The notes under the pieces: generated by a model
The model's input: only the letters and a program-made list of their open reading frames with translations
Databases searched by the model: none
What the model was told of the DNA's origin: nothing
Origin: Coix lacryma-jobi var. lacryma-jobi
Lineage: Eukaryota; Streptophyta; Magnoliopsida; Poales; Poaceae
Assembly (NCBI GenBank): GCA_009763385.1
Contig: VDCT01000806.1
Span: 1 to 64,000, forward strand
DNA: 64,000 bases
Direction: 5' to 3'
Program-made: the position numbers and the translations under genes
Shown here: positions 30,116 through 42,975 of the stretch, one piece after another
How the letters are laid out: every line of letters begins with the position of its first letter
Numbering within the stretch: position 1 is the first letter of the stretch

Positions 30116-33100
30116 AATGTTGACGTAGTCACTTTGCAATGTAGCAGACTGGCAGTGGATATGTCCTTCCTCTATTAGAGCTTTGATTGATGTTGATGTT
30201 TGTTGAGACAGTGCTCCAACAGTGGATGGAGCATTCACTTGTTCGTCAGCTTTTCTTGGCCTTTCAAATCCTGTGAAACTCAAATAGACAACAAAACTTG
30301 TGGAACAGATTAAGCATTAGCGGTTGGCCACTCAAGCCTTAGTTGTCTAGAATTTCAGTAAGATCTTTTTTTTATTATTATTTTAATATATTTTACGATG
30401 CAAGAGAAAAATACAACAGGATGAATGTATGCATATTTATTTATTTTAGATTATTATATTTTTTTATGCCACCACGGTGAACATTCCTATGGGTTTTTAC
30501 ACACCATAGAATTATTCACATGGGGCTTCAAGTTTTTCATATTTTTATTTTATTTTCTAATGCAGATATAATTTGCTAAAAAGTAAATATGCAGCTAGAA
30601 GTAAAATGATATGATTATGCAGTACTTAATTTATGCTAAAGCTAAAGAAATATGGATAACTACCGAGTTACCTTCCGGCGAGGATTCGATGTTTATAGTC
30701 TATCGAACAAGACTTCTTGCACGTTCTTTATTCTTCTTGGGTGCGTCAGCAGATCCTCGTGGTGAAGACCTTAGTTGTACTTCAGTAGAACTCTCTTTCT
30801 TCTTCAAGTGGCTGGTGGACTTGTCTCCTTTGGTTCACTGCTCTTCATATTCTTTAATGGGTGTTGGCATGATCATTTACTTTGAATCCTTGACAGCGTA
30901 GATGTTCATCACTTCTCTTGAGCTATAACCATTGATGATTGGCTCTTGAGTGGACGAAGGCTTCGTCGGCATCATAGTGGAATTCCTATCTTCTGTTGAA
31001 ACTCAGATAGACAACAAAGCTCGTGGAATAGATTAAGGGTTAGAAAAAAAACTACACCTTAATTATTTTAGAGTCTTGATTTATTTTTTTCAAGCACAAA
31101 GCAACAGAGTTTTGGATTTCCATTTATGTATGTGAGTCAATGATGGTGCAATAATTGTTTTATCACATATGTATCAAGAAAATAGGAGGTAAATGTCAAA
31201 CCAAATTTTAAAGTGAAGCATTAATACTGTAAGCTAGCAACATCCTCTAGAATTCATGAAACTTTAGGAGACTACTCTTTGTATAGTGTGTCCTACTCGC
31301 AAAACTAAGCAGAGATCAAGTGCATAAGTTCTGCTGGTGAGAAAACACCAATAGAACCAAAACTTCATTTACTCTACTCTAACCTTAGGCACATTTAATA
31401 TGATAAGATTGGTATTTTGTGCATTGTTTCATTCTTAAAACATGGGTGATGAAATCAGAAGAGTGAGCATGAATTGACAACGAGGGTTGAGTTGTTCAAG
31501 ACTAAGTGATTAAAAGAGTGATACTCAAAGAACAAAGCATGTTGAGTTTTATAGATTGAACATTTAAAGTTGTAACTCAAACATTTGATTGTTTTGATTT
31601 AAGTGCAGGGCAAGACCAAGGGAAAGCTTTTGTAGAGAATGATCATTTACCTTAAAATATTACCTTCATCATTGAAACGCAGTGGCGCCATGTGATGAGG
31701 GATAGATGATCTATCATGACCCCTTCCTTTTGTTTGAAGCTTCTCCTTGCATCTTGAGCTTGTTCCTGAGCATCTTGTCTTCTGTGTTGCACTTTATCTT
31801 CCTCAACCTCTAAGCTATCCTTTTTCTCTCTCCTCATAAATATGTTTGGACTTATTGCTCCACTTATTATTTTATTCCTGAAAGCATTAGTGGACAACAC
31901 ATACCCGAAGGGATATACAAGTAATAACAAGGGTAGTGTGTATAGAGCTAAAGTCACTTTCTATGCTATAGAGAAGTTAATCTTGGCATTTTAATTAGCA
32001 TAGAACTTGTATCCCATATTTTATTTACCTTCATTGTTCACCACTACTTCTTCTCTAAAGGATTAATTTTATTTTGTATCTTAAGTTTGATTTTCAAGCA
32101 TGGAATTTGTGAAATCATTCAAACTTAAAGAGACAAAGTAACAGTGAGTAGAGAGATTGCAAACCAGTGTGTCGGGATGTTGACAACTTCTTGATTGGGA
32201 GGATGAGCATGGTTGTAGAATTTTTGGAAGAGCTAGCCTTCCTCCCCACACTTAGACAAAGGCAAGTGTGAATGTTGAAGCATCCCTCGCGTTGTATTTG
32301 CAACTCTCATGTTCTCGGACATTGTTCACCCTGCAGTGGTTAGTGACAAGAATACCCGAAGGGAACTAGTCCTAAGAACATAATTATTATTTTTTATTAT
32401 AATAATTTTTTTGTAAATTAAGACAAGATTCTAAATTAAAAAGTCATAAGATAACTACCGATTGACCTCTCGGCGAGGGCTCGCTGTTTTAGGTTCGTTG
32501 AGCAAGACCTTTCTTTAATGGACACATACCCGAGGGAATATATAAAGTTGAAAAACAGGTTGTCCACTGTTAAATTTATAATCCTTATCTATGCTAATGG
32601 GTAGATGGATTTGGAATTGTTTTAGCATAGACATGATTCATCATAGTTCATAGACAACTTGGTGGCTGTATTGTTTCATGGCTCAAGGCAAAGGTAGCTT
32701 ATAGCAAAAGACAAAGTGAATATTCTTTGATACTTACAGTTCAGTGATGAATGAGCCATGTCTTTTGTGTGAAGTTGTTGGAGCACGTCCTATGCCTTGC
32801 TTCATCCCAGTGTGAGTTCATCTCTTGACTTCCCCATTTTGATATTGAGAGATTTCTACAGGGGTTAGTCCAACAAAATAACCGATATCTACTAGAGCAT
32901 ACTCTCGGTTCAAAAATCAAACTAGACACCATGTCTAATTTAATCTAGGAAAGCATTTTAACCTAAGCACCACGCTTAATTTAAAAAGCCTTTGAAAGTA
33001 AGATCAACACTCCTAGACTAAGCACCATGCTTAATTTAAAAGTTGTATGAACATACTCCAAACCTTAAGCATACTATAGTAAATAACAGTGGCATGAAAG

Positions 33101-33733
33101 CACTACAGAGATTCACTTTAATGGAGATGAAAGAGTGTGATCAAGGGTGTAGTATATATATATATATTTTTTCTTTTTAGATGCACATAACATGAGTGGA
33201 TGCAAGTGATAAAAATTAAACATGTATGAGAGAACATAAACTAAATGGAGTGAATGTATGATGATATGCAAAGGATTTAATAAGATAACTACTCATCAAT
33301 TTAAAGTCCATGAGCAAGACTGACTCACCTCGATTAAACTTACCATGACTCACAATGGAATTGTGAGTGGTACAACGTCTGGTGTCGTCACTCGTCACGT
33401 GCTTGAAAACTTGTAACGTTGACCTTCTTCGATCCTTGTGGGAGTTTGTCGGAAAGTCAAAGTGACAACAATTGTCTATACCTTATCTGGTTGATTCCTA
33501 ACAAAGTGGTTGAATGGATCTTGAGGCTTGAGCAAAGCCTCTGGACCCGCAACGTAGTTTGTTGAAGTTCAAAACCAGTCATACACCTCACCCTGCATAA
33601 GATCAAAACTATACAAAAGCCAGGGTGGGCCTGTTGGATAAAGGGTGAATAATATATCTCAATTATCACATGTGTAAGAGTTCTCCTAGATGTTGAAAAT
33701 GTATTCTAGCTACCGTCCTTAATTACTCATTCA

Positions 33734-33752
33734 TTCCCCGGCAACGGCGCCA
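33734..33752 (-). promoter_or_regulatory. G2 primer-binding site (tRNA-Asp)
   Basis: The + strand reads TTCCCCGGCAACGGCGCCA, matching the plant tRNA-Asp(GUC) 3' end over 18 bases; it is eight bases from the LTR. Same primer class as G3. Confidence 0.85.
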
Positions 33753-33760
33753 AAAATGCT

Positions 33761-35536
33761 TGTTGACACTCCTTAATGGAATCACTCTAAGATAGACTTC
33801 ATAAACAATAACCTAGTGAAGGCACTAAGAAGTGTACGGGACACTACTAGCATCACTTAACGTCAAGTTGTCATCCCAACATGAAACTAGCAATGTGATT
33901 ATATCATAGCACTGACTCTAAAGATAAATATTTACCCGCAAGCGCACAGATAAATACACCCGTTGTAGCAGCATTTTACCCAGAGATGTTCCAAGTATCG
34001 TTATTTATATTTAGCACTAGGAATGAAGTGAGATAAATAGGACAAGAGCTACTCTACACATGTGATAGGAGAATTGAGAACAAAGCAAGAACACACTCCT
34101 TTATCTTAAACAGGGATCAATCACAATAATGAGGTACACTATAAATGATAAAAGATCAATCTATGATAGTCCTTAGAGCATTTCAACTTAGACAAGGCAT
34201 GCGGATTAGAATAGACATTATAAAGAAGTATTCCTAAGTTATTCTAATTATAAGTCATAATATACATTGATTAGTGCAATTATATTTGGCAATCATTGGC
34301 TAGGTTATCCCATATTCATATTCAAGAGGCAACTCCATAGTAAAGGTGCCAAACAGAGTAACCCCTAAACCATGAGTTAACTGAGCCATACTGAACACTA
34401 CATTCGGGAGGTGGAATACAAAGGACTCAACAGGCCTGTCACACCCGCGATCTACCACTCTATCCGGAACATAGGACGCATTCGCAGATAAATAGTGTAT
34501 AGGCACCATGCCTACACAGCATCTATCACCCACCCAATGATCATTAAGATGAGCGCTATACGAACATGAGTATAAACATGATGATAATCTATCTATGCCA
34601 AATATATAATAGCATACTACAAGCAGTATAATTAAGAATATAGTAATTAATGTCTTAGTCATATCAATTATATCTAAACTATTATGAACTAGACTATGAA
34701 CTAGCACACAATGATGAACAATATGATGAACTAGAACACATAGATGAACTAGAGTATGAACTAGAACACAAACTAGAACTAGTAAGAACTAGAAGATGAA
34801 CTAGACGATGAACTAGAACTAGAAGATGAATAATGAGAACAATGAAGAACTAGAAGAACAATTATGAACTAGAAACATAATTAGATCCATAATGTTGATA
34901 CAAGAGAGAAGATCTTGGGTTTACCGAGCCTTCTCGTGACTAGATCTGGCCAAGCGAAGCTTGCCTCTTCTAATTCTAATTCTATCTAGCTATGCCTAAG
35001 TTGATGTAGCTCTAAGGAAATTAGGGTTTCTGATTGATCCTCCTCCTCTTCTAATGACTTGAGATCTGATGATTATGAGAGGGGGGTCTGGGGTCTGGTT
35101 ATATAGCCCTGAGGGATCAACCGCAGTCGTTACATCAAACCGACTTAAGGTACGGCCGAGATGAGTCCTAGAGGTCGGTGGAGATAGCTTGCAGAGGACA
35201 GAACCAGCGGCCCAGGGGGCGACCGTTCGGTCTAAGGGTGGGACCGACCGGTCCCACCTGGCGGCCTCTCGCGGTGGTCGACCTCCTGGTGTCTTCTTAC
35301 ATCCTCTGGAGTCTTCTAGAATAATCCTGACGTGGTGGTGGTGGCGTTATCTCCGTCGGTTTCCTTCTATGGGAAGCTATCGGTGCTGATTTCCTGGTTT
35401 AGTCCCTGCAGAATCATAGCTCACCAAAACTCGTGGAATGTTGTCAGTTGAAACCCTAAACCTTTGTTGGTGATCGAATTCTTGCCCTTTTCATATTTAT
35501 TTATCCCTTAATTATGATAGATAACCAGTGTCAACA
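33761..35536 (-). repeat. G2 5' LTR (1776 bp)
   Basis: TGTTGACACTCC to GTGTCAACA, then target duplication GGGAC. TATA-like CTATATAA (minus) at 35099-35106, ACCGGTC palindromes near 35222-35255, GAACTAGA array 34684-34880. It is the uninterrupted copy that proves the G3 insertion point (AATGTGATTATATC near 33892-33905). Confidence 0.88.
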
Positions 35537-35541
35537 GGGAC

Positions 35542-36336
35542 GTTCGTGCATCAAGGCAATACACGAAGGACATCCTAAAGAAGTTCAACATGAGCGAGGC
35601 CAAGCCTCTTACGACGCCCATGGCGACGACTGCTGCGATGGACGCGGACCAGGACGGAGAGGGTGTTGACCAGAAGGAGTACAGGAGCATGATCGGCTCG
35701 CTTCTGTACCTGATGGCAACGAGGCCGGACATACAGTTTTCTGTGTCTGTGCGCTCGTTTTCAGGCATCCCCTCGGACTTCCCACAAGAAGCAGTCAAGC
35801 GCATCATGAGGTACCTCCGATACACTCCTGAGTTCGGACTTTGGTACTCTTCTTCTTTGACTCTATCGCTTTGTGGTTATTCCGATGCGGATTTTGCTGG
35901 CTGTCGGCTTGAGCGCAAGTCTACTTCTGGGACTTGTCAGTTTCTTGGCTCTTCTCTGGTTTCGTGGTCTTCTCGCAAACAATCGAACGTAGCCCAGTCT
36001 ACTACAGAAGCCGAGTATGTTGCCGCAACTTCTTGTGCTTCGCAGCTTTTATGGATGGTCGCTACATTGCATGACTTTGGTCTAGATTTCAGTCAGGTCC
36101 TTTGCTTTGCGACAACACTTCTGCCATTAGTGTAGCAAAGAACCCTGTTCTTCACTCCAAGACCAAACACATCGATGTTCGCTTTCACTTTCTTCATGAT
36201 CACTATGAGAAAGGCGACATTGATCTTAGGCATGTAGACACCCATAACCAGGTTGCGGATATTTTCACCAAGCCGTTGGATCTCTCAACTTTTGCTAGGT
36301 TGAGAGGTGAGCTGGTGTGTGTGTTTCCCCTTTTAG
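35542..36336 (+). pseudogene. C4 Pol fragment 2: end of RT and RNase H
   Basis: Resumes after G2 with the RT thumb (KFNMSEAKPLTTPM, MIGSLLYLMATRPDIQF) and RNase H motifs GYSDADFAG, STTEAEYVA, CDNTSAISVAKNP, KTKHIDVRFHF and IFTKPLD. Frameshifts are near 36095 and 36312; the canonical TTTTAG stop is at about 36334-36336. Adjacency to 20078 is supported by uninterrupted C5 sequence near 59185. Confidence 0.9.
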
Positions 36337-38086
36337 ATGGGGGAAGCATTTTTGATGTATCATAGACTGACTTTCTGATCTTTTTGTTTTTGGGTCTTGA
36401 GTCTTTCTGGTTTTTGTTTTGGCTCCAATTCTGACTTCATTCCTCATATATCTTGCATTTTCGAGCTTCATGTCTATATTCCTTAGAATGAATTTATGCT
36501 CTGATAAGTGATGATGTATGATGATGCTTGTAGCTTAGGCTCCTCTTAATCACTGATACATATTGTGAGCTAGGCTATTTTTCATAATGATGAACATATC
36601 TAATAACCTTAAAACTTGATGTATGTTCACCATTGAGTTTGGCAACTAGCATGTGTAGGGTATGCTGAAGTCACTTGAGCTATTTCATATATGCTAGGTT
36701 GCTATGTCTCTAGTTCTGAGTCTTTCACTTGCTTGGACTGTTCATATCTTGTTTAAAATGAACCAAGTGTTAGTGAATTGAAAAGATCAAGATGGGATTG
36801 CTTTGTCAACACATCACGGTATCGAGACGGTTTCTCATAGCACTTTGAGTTAAACTTGAGCCGTGTAGTGTTAGACCGAAACCGATGCTTTAAGCTTCTG
36901 ATTGCATATGCATAGGCTTAGCACGGTTGAAAAGTTAGGCAATGACAAGCTTTCAACCTCTCGCAATCACATGCTGAATTTGAACTTGTGTTAATAACCG
37001 CTGCAAATTCTCCGATAAAATATGAAAACACAAGTCTATGTGTCACTCTATAGCATGATGATTGAACTTTGTTAGGAGTAGTTCACCTTGTATACATGTT
37101 TAGCACTTGCTTGACTTCTAGTCTATACATGTTCAGTGCTATTTTGATGGTGAAACTCTTTTCTGAATAGCTTAAAACTGCTCACTTGGCTTATGCATTC
37201 ATATCTTGTATTTGGTGATCAGTTTGAGCCTCTGCTAGCACTTTTGCGTGTTGCTATGTAGTCGGATCAGCACTTCTTAGAGCATTTATTCACTCTTTCG
37301 AGTATATACCTGAAGCTGCTAACATACATTTTTACTCATGTGCATGTGTTTGTCTCCGATAGGCATGACCTAGCTCCGTTTTGCTTTCTTGAGTCCTTTC
37401 CCCTCTCTTTTGATTGCCAATTGCCCCCAAGGGGGAGAAGTGTCCTTGTGGTGACAATTTGCAATTTATGCTTCTCTTGTTGAGGGGGAGTTCTTTGAGT
37501 AAGGGGAGTCTTTTGTCTATGTTGCTCTAAGTCTGCTTTTATTTGATATCGATCTTTTCAGCTAGTTGTGTCGAGCCTCTGTGCCTCTGTCTTGAGGGAC
37601 TAGCTGTTTTTCATCATATTTTTTATGGTTCTTGATTGGTATCGGGCTTACTGCTGGTTGTGTTGAGCCTCTGTGCCTCTATCTTGAGGGACTAGCAGTA
37701 GCTAGCTGCTTCTTATGCAGTCTTCTTTTGGTATAGAGCCTTCAGCTAGTGGTGTTGAGCTCCTTCTGCCTCTTCTTGAGGACTAGTTTGTTTCTGACTT
37801 GGTTGCGTCGAGCCGTTGCCCATGTCTTTGGGAACCAAGTCCTGTGCTCTGTCTTGATCGAGTTTTGCTCCTTGATGAGTTGTTGCTCCGATCTCTTGCT
37901 TGGTTGTGTCGAACCGTTGCCCATGTCTTTGGGGACCAAGCTTCGCTCATCTCGATTTGTGCTTCTTCGGCCTTTTATCTGGCTTTTGGACATCTCGAGT
38001 GAGCTTTTCTCCTTCTACCCAATTCAGCTTTCCTTTATTTTGGTTACAGTTACTATGAGTTGACGATGCACTCATCAAGGGGAGAT
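36337..38086 (+). other. C4 3' untranslated region and polypurine tract
   Basis: About 1.75 kb without coding, similar to those of C1 and C3. It ends with the tract AAGGGGAGAT (38077-38086) before the 3' LTR. It holds five hairpin units at 37559-37941. Confidence 0.75.
37559..37941 (+). repeat. C4 3'-UTR hairpin array (five units)
   Basis: Arms: CAGCTAGT/ACTAGCTG (37559/37599), ACTGCTGGT/ACTAGCAGT (37650/37691, one G-U-type pair), a weak unit near 37745, GACTTGGTT/AACCAAGTC (37796/37833) and GCTTGGT/ACCAAGC (37898/37935). Cores repeat those in C1. The arms differ from C1's but stay complementary. Confidence 0.7.
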
Positions 38087-40123
38087 TGAGAACACAAGGT
38101 TGATATGTGCCCTTGTGGTTCCCTTCCTAAGTGATGAGTGATCGATCAACGGGCAACATGTCTCTTGGCTGTGTTGATGTGCAGGTGCGGAGCTCGGGCA
38201 GTGGTCGAAGGTGAGGTGAAGGTCAAGTAGGAACATGTCGTGCCGACGGACCGGGAGCGGTGAAGGGCGGACGTGGAGCTTGGACTGACGGACCGGAAGA
38301 CCTGAGGACCAGCTATGGTAGCTGGGACGTGGCGTTGACAAGCGAGAGTACATGGGGATGTGCGGTGCATCGGCCGAGTCGGGAGGAAGGTGATGGCGTC
38401 GTGACACTTGGCGGGAGGCCGAGAAGGATGGTGAATGCACTATGCCCGGCGTGGAGGCTGGACATGCTCCGGCATCGGTGCTGGACTCGGGGTGTGTGAA
38501 CCACATCCCGTCTACGGCACGGGTTCGGTAGCTGAGCCTCTAAAAGCTACCCTCGACGGTTTCCGAGTTTCGGCCTCAAAACTCGGGGTGGCCGGTTTCT
38601 GAGTTTGGGCCTCAAAACTCGGCGTGGACGGTTTCCAGTTTGGGCCTCAAAACCTGGGCGCGCGGGTTTCTGAGTTTGGGCCACAAAACTAGCCTGAGGA
38701 CAGGTTTCCCGGTTTCAGCCTCAAAACCAGCGGGAAGCCCAGGTTTCCCGGTTTCAGCCTCAAAACCGGGGGGAGGTCCGGAAAAAGGATGGTCGACGCG
38801 TGGCGGCGTGGAGAGGCTGGCGCGGCGGCGCAGCTATCCGCGAGGTAGGCGCGGCGGTCGACGGGGTGGGACGTGGCGGCATCCTGAGGCTTGCGTCGAG
38901 GCGAAGCTAAGGATGAGGTGGGCGCGTGGCCGTCGAATCAGCATTCAGCAGAGTTGGACCGGGATACCACTAGGGTTGGCCATTTCTCTCTTGTATCTAG
39001 GGGTAGTAAGGGGATTATTGTTTTAGGCTATAAATAAGAGAGGCACCCCCTCTCTCCCTATCCTTGCAGTCATTTGTTCCTGAGCACTCTCTCTCTCTAG
39101 CCCTCGCTTAGGTTCTAATCATACCTCGCTGCAAGCGATCCGCAGAGACGGGAATCATACCTCTGTGTATTTGGATCTTTTGAGGAAACGAGACCGTATT
39201 CTCGTTGTCTCCTCGTGTGGAGGAATTTCGGCTGAAATCGAATCGTGTTCTGTGTTCTTCATGTTTTGGTTTCTCATCTCTCGGAGATTTGCCTTCTTCT
39301 TCCTCTCCATGAGATGATTTTTGATTCCACTTGAATCATTTTGTTCTTGGTCGTGAGGCACTCCTTTCTACCGAAGGATTTCTCCCCTAACCCCATATCC
39401 ATAGATCGGGTCGATTTCGTGTTCATTCTTCGTTCTTTCCCTTTTGTGGTGATCCACGAATTTCTCTCAATTGACTTGGTGAGGTGCGATGATTTCTTAG
39501 GATTAGCACCCCAACTCATAGAGGATCACCTGGGAGAAGTTTGATCGAAGTTCCTCTCGATTTGGTTGAGATCGATTTGGATTTGACTTTGAACCCGAGC
39601 AAGTTTGTGTTTTCTGGGCATTGGCGGACAGTCCGCGCCTCTGACGGCGGACAATCCGCGGATCGGGTTTCACAGGTTCAGTCAGGCGCAGACCCCTGAC
39701 TGTTCACTATCGAGTGAACGGGGACAGTCCGCGGTACAAACCCGCGGACAGTCCGGGACCTGTCCAGCAGACTTGCAGAACAGTTCTGTTTCTGGTCTTT
39801 TGCCGGCGGACAGTCCGGACTCCCAGTGTCGGACAGTCCGGCGTTGGGCGGACAGTCCGGGACCCTGACCCCGGACAGTCCGCGATCCTGCTGTTTGTGC
39901 AGTTTTGATTCTTGACTTTGGCAGTTAGGTTTGGAGTTTTTCCGGAGGTTCCGCTGTACCACTAGGACATCTGCTAGGGTATCCACCTACTCGTAGGTCG
40001 TGAACTCTCCGGTCGTTTCGAGTCTTCGTTTTTGGGTGACTTTCTGGGACAAGTGCCACACTATTCACAAGTTGAATTGAGGCTCCCATTCACCCCCCCT
40101 CTGGTCGCTATTCCGGTCCTTCA
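38087..40123 (+). repeat. C4 3' LTR (2037 bp)
   Basis: TGAGAACACAAGG to GGTCCTTCA; followed by C3 pol (CTTTTGCTCC). Hairpin array 38527-38770, TATA 39029-39036, CGGACAGTCCG cassette 39622-39895. Nearly the same length as the 5' LTR (2040 bp). Confidence 0.92.
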
Positions 40124-41399
40124 CTTTTGCTCCTGTAGCTCGTTTGGAGGCTATTAGGATACTCTTGGTTTTTGCTGCATCCAAGGTTTCAAACTTTTTC
40201 AAATGGATGTCAAGAGTGCCTTCTTAAACGGCTACATAGAAGAAGAGGTGTATGTTGAACAACCCCCCGGTTTTGAAAATCCCAGTTTCCAAACCATATT
40301 TTTAAACTTCACAAAGCTTTATATGTTTGAAACAAGCCCTAGAGCCTGGTATGATAGGTTGAAAACCTTTTTCCTTGCTAAGGGTTTTAAATGGGATGTG
40401 TGGATAAAACGCTTTTTCTCCTCAAGCAAGGCAAAGACACTCTCTTGGTCCAGATTTACGTGGATGATATCATTTTCGGTGGTTCTTCTCATGCTTTGGT
40501 TGCCAAGTTTGCAGATTTAATGAGCGGGGAGTTCGAGATGAGCATGATGGGCGAGCTGACATTCTTTCTCGGATTGCAAATTAAGCAATCCCAAGAAGGG
40601 ACGTTGTGCACCAGGGCAAGTACACCAAAGACTTGCTGAAGAGGTTCGATAGGGTGAGGCCAAGCCTCTTCCAACACCCATGTCGACCACGACGGCCCTG
40701 GATGCGGACAAGGATGGAGAAGCTGTGGACCAGAAGGAGTACTGAAGCATGATCGGGTCGCTGCTCAACCTGACGGCGACACGCCCGGACATCCAGTTCG
40801 TGGTGTGCCTGTGCGCACGCTTTCAGGCGTCGCCGCACACTTCTCACCGTCAAGCGGTCAAGCATATATTCAGGTACCTTCGTTCCACACCTAAGTTCGG
40901 GATTTGGTATTCAACTTCCTCTACCCTCTCCCTTTGTGGTTATTCCGATGCCGATTTTGCTGGTTGCCGTGTTGAGCGCAAGTCCACTTCTAGGACTTGC
41001 CAGTTTATTGGTTCTTCTCTTGTATCTTGGTCTTCGCGCAAGCAGTCTAGTGTCGCTCAGTCTACCACAGAGGCTGAATATGTTGCTGCGGCCAGCTGCT
41101 ATTCTCAGTTGCTTTGGATGATGGCCACTTTGCGTGATTTTGGTCTGAGCTTTATTCGCGTACCTTTGCTTTGTGACAGCACGAGTGCTATTAGCGTTGC
41201 TAAGAACCCCGTGCTTCACTCGAAGGCCAAACACATTGATGTGCGCTTTCATTTTCTGCGAGACCATCATGAGAAGGGTGATATCGACCTTCGCCATGTC
41301 GATACTCATCATCAGTTGGCTGATATTTTCACCAAGCCTTTGGACGAATCAACCTTTAATCGGTTGAGGGGTGAGCTTGGTGTGTGTTCCCCCTTTTAG
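40124..41399 (+). pseudogene. C3 Pol fragment 2: RT and RNase H
   Basis: Continues C3 after C4: FAPVARLEAIRILL-type start, QMDVKSAFLNGYIEEEVYV, RAWYDRLKTF, YVDDIIFGGSSHAL, then a long open RNase H segment (40749-41399) with GYSDADFAG, STTEAEYVAAASC, CDSTSAISVAKNP and IFTKPLDES. Frameshifts near 40280, 40390 and 40640, and a TGA for a conserved Arg codon at 40743. Stop TAG at 41397-41399. Confidence 0.9.
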
Positions 41400-42975
41400 A
41401 TGGGGGAAACATTTTGGCTCTTGTATTATAGACTGACTATTTTTCGTTTGTCTTGTTTTCGTTTCTTTCAGTTTCGTCTTTTGCATTTTAGCATACACTT
41501 TTACATTCTGAGCTTCATGCATATAATCTGTAGAATGTGACTATGCTCTATGTAGTATGCTCTGATGCTTCATGTTGATGCTTGTAGCTTATGCTCTTCT
41601 GATCACTAATACATGTTGTGAGTTGAGCTAATTTTTGAATTGGTTAATGAACTTAAAATCTGAAAATGTTCACCATTGAGATATGCAACTAGCATGTGTA
41701 GGATGTGTTGAATTCACTCGTGCTTTTCATATATGCTAAGTTCCTATGTCTCTAGTTCTGAGTCATTCACATGCTTGGTATATGTTTATTATACTTAAAA
41801 TCTGAACCAAGTTTTCTAAGTGAATTGAAAAGATCAAGATGGGATTGCTTGTCAACACATCACGGTATCGAGACTGTTTCTCATTGCACATTTGAGTTAA
41901 ACTTGGCGGTGTAGTGTATGACCGAAACCGATGCTTTAAGCTTCTGATTGCATATGCATAGGCTTCGCTCGGTTGAGAAGTTAGGCAATGACAAGCTCTC
42001 AACCTCTCGCAATTACATGCCAAAATCTGAACTTGTGAAATTTCACCGCTGCAACTCCGATCTAAAATTAAAATCACAAGTTTATGCTTCATTCTATAGC
42101 ATGATGGTTGAACTTTGCTAGGGGTAGTTCACCTTGTATACATGTTTAGCACTTGCCTGTTTTCCTGTCTATACATGTGTAGTGCTATTTTGATGGTGAA
42201 TACCTTTTTGGCTTAAAATTGCTCACTTTGCTCATATGTTCATATTTCGTATATGGCGATCAGTTTGAGCCTTTGCTATCATATTATGGATATTGTTGAG
42301 TCATTGGAATTATACTGTGTAGAGCATCTTTGCATTCTCCTGACTATATTCCTAAAGCTGCTAACTGCATTTTGACTCATATGCTTTGTGGAAGGAGGAG
42401 AAATTCTCTTGCTGGCACTTTTTGATGGTGCATTTTCTAAGGCGGAGAATTCTTACTTGATAAGTGCATTTCAACTAAGGGGGAGAAATTTGACAACAAA
42501 TCATTTGTGCCTTTTTGCGTTCAACTAAGGGGTTTTTGGGAGAGAAAATTTGCACATCTTGTATCTTACATCTTGTATCTTCCAAGTTGAACTAAAGGGG
42601 ATCTCCTGGTTGTGTGTGCTATTCGAGGCGGAGTTTGACCGTAAGATTTTGGTATCGAGCTTTCTCTATAGTTGTGTTGAGCCTCTGTGCCTCTGTCTTG
42701 AGGGACTAGCATTTGCTTTGATTTCTAAATTGGTATCTGCTAGCGGTGGTGAGCCTGTTCTACCTCTTCTTGAGGGCCAACTTTGCTTTGCTTGGTTGCG
42801 TCGAGCCGTTGCCCATGTCTTTGGGGACCAAGTTGTCTTGTTCTTTCCACTTGACCTTCTTCGGCTTTGCTATGCTTTTGGGTCATTTGGTCGAGTTCTC
42901 TCCTCTCCTTTCTTCCTCCTTCTATTTCATTATGTTTTGTGTGGGTAGTTGACAATGCACTCATCAAGGGGGAGT
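41400..42975 (+). other. C3 3' untranslated region, hairpin units and polypurine tract
   Basis: No coding seen. Three hairpin-like units at 42667-42828; the best preserved is CTTGGT/ACCAAG (42786/42822), while the other two have lost arm complementarity. TTGGTATCGAGC (about 42647) and TTGGTATCTGC (about 42729) precede two of them. The polypurine tract AAGGGGGAGT (42966-42975) abuts the LTR. Confidence 0.7.

Larger units (their letters stand above)
28442..33760 (-). other. G2 internal region, apparently non-coding
   Basis: Begins on the left with the polypurine tract (minus AGCTTGGGGAGT, 28442-28453) and ends with the primer site. No retroelement protein domain is recognised on either strand; the longest minus frame (31652-31957) is a low-complexity K/E/Q-rich peptide with no support. 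Repeated blocks are visible: AGACAACA...GATTAAG...TTAG at about 29790, 30283 and 31008, and a CCGA...CCT/CGGCGAGG...GAGCAAGAC-like block at about 30660 and 32455. This suggests an interior assembled from duplicated modules. Confidence 0.65.
20079..35536 (-). mobile_element. G2: non-coding Athila-like gypsy element inserted in C4
   Basis: Target duplication GGGAC (20074-20078 and 35537-35541) is perfect. Orientation is minus: primer site complementary to tRNA-Asp next to the right LTR, polypurine tract next to the left LTR. The left (3') LTR is 20079-20218 plus 26796-28441, split by G3; the right (5') LTR is 33761-35536. The 5.3-kb interior has no recognisable gag, protease, RT or integrase, so it looks like a large retrotransposon derivative depending on proteins from another element. 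Confidence 0.88.
12826..40123 (+). mobile_element. C4: Ty1/copia element with both LTRs, inserted in C3 RT
   Basis: 5' LTR 12826-14865, primer site, Gag, pol, 3' untranslated region, polypurine tract, 3' LTR 38087-40123. The two LTRs are nearly identical by eye, with scattered small differences, so insertion is relatively recent. The left flank ends CTTT and the right flank begins CTTTT, giving a 4-5 bp target duplication (the last T is ambiguous with the LTR T). Pol is split by G2 (20079-35536). LTR termini (TGAGAACAC...CCTTCA) differ from those of C1/C3/C5, so this is a sister family. Confidence 0.92.

Noticed and set aside
31652..31957. Protein-coding gene in the G2 interior
   Set aside because: Single short frame with K/E/Q-rich low-complexity tail, no homology recognised, no conserved counterpart in G1.
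34300..34707. 135-codon minus-strand frame in the G2 LTR
   Set aside because: Hydrophobic start then LTR sequence; the partner LTR keeps only a short piece (27194-27421), so not conserved.
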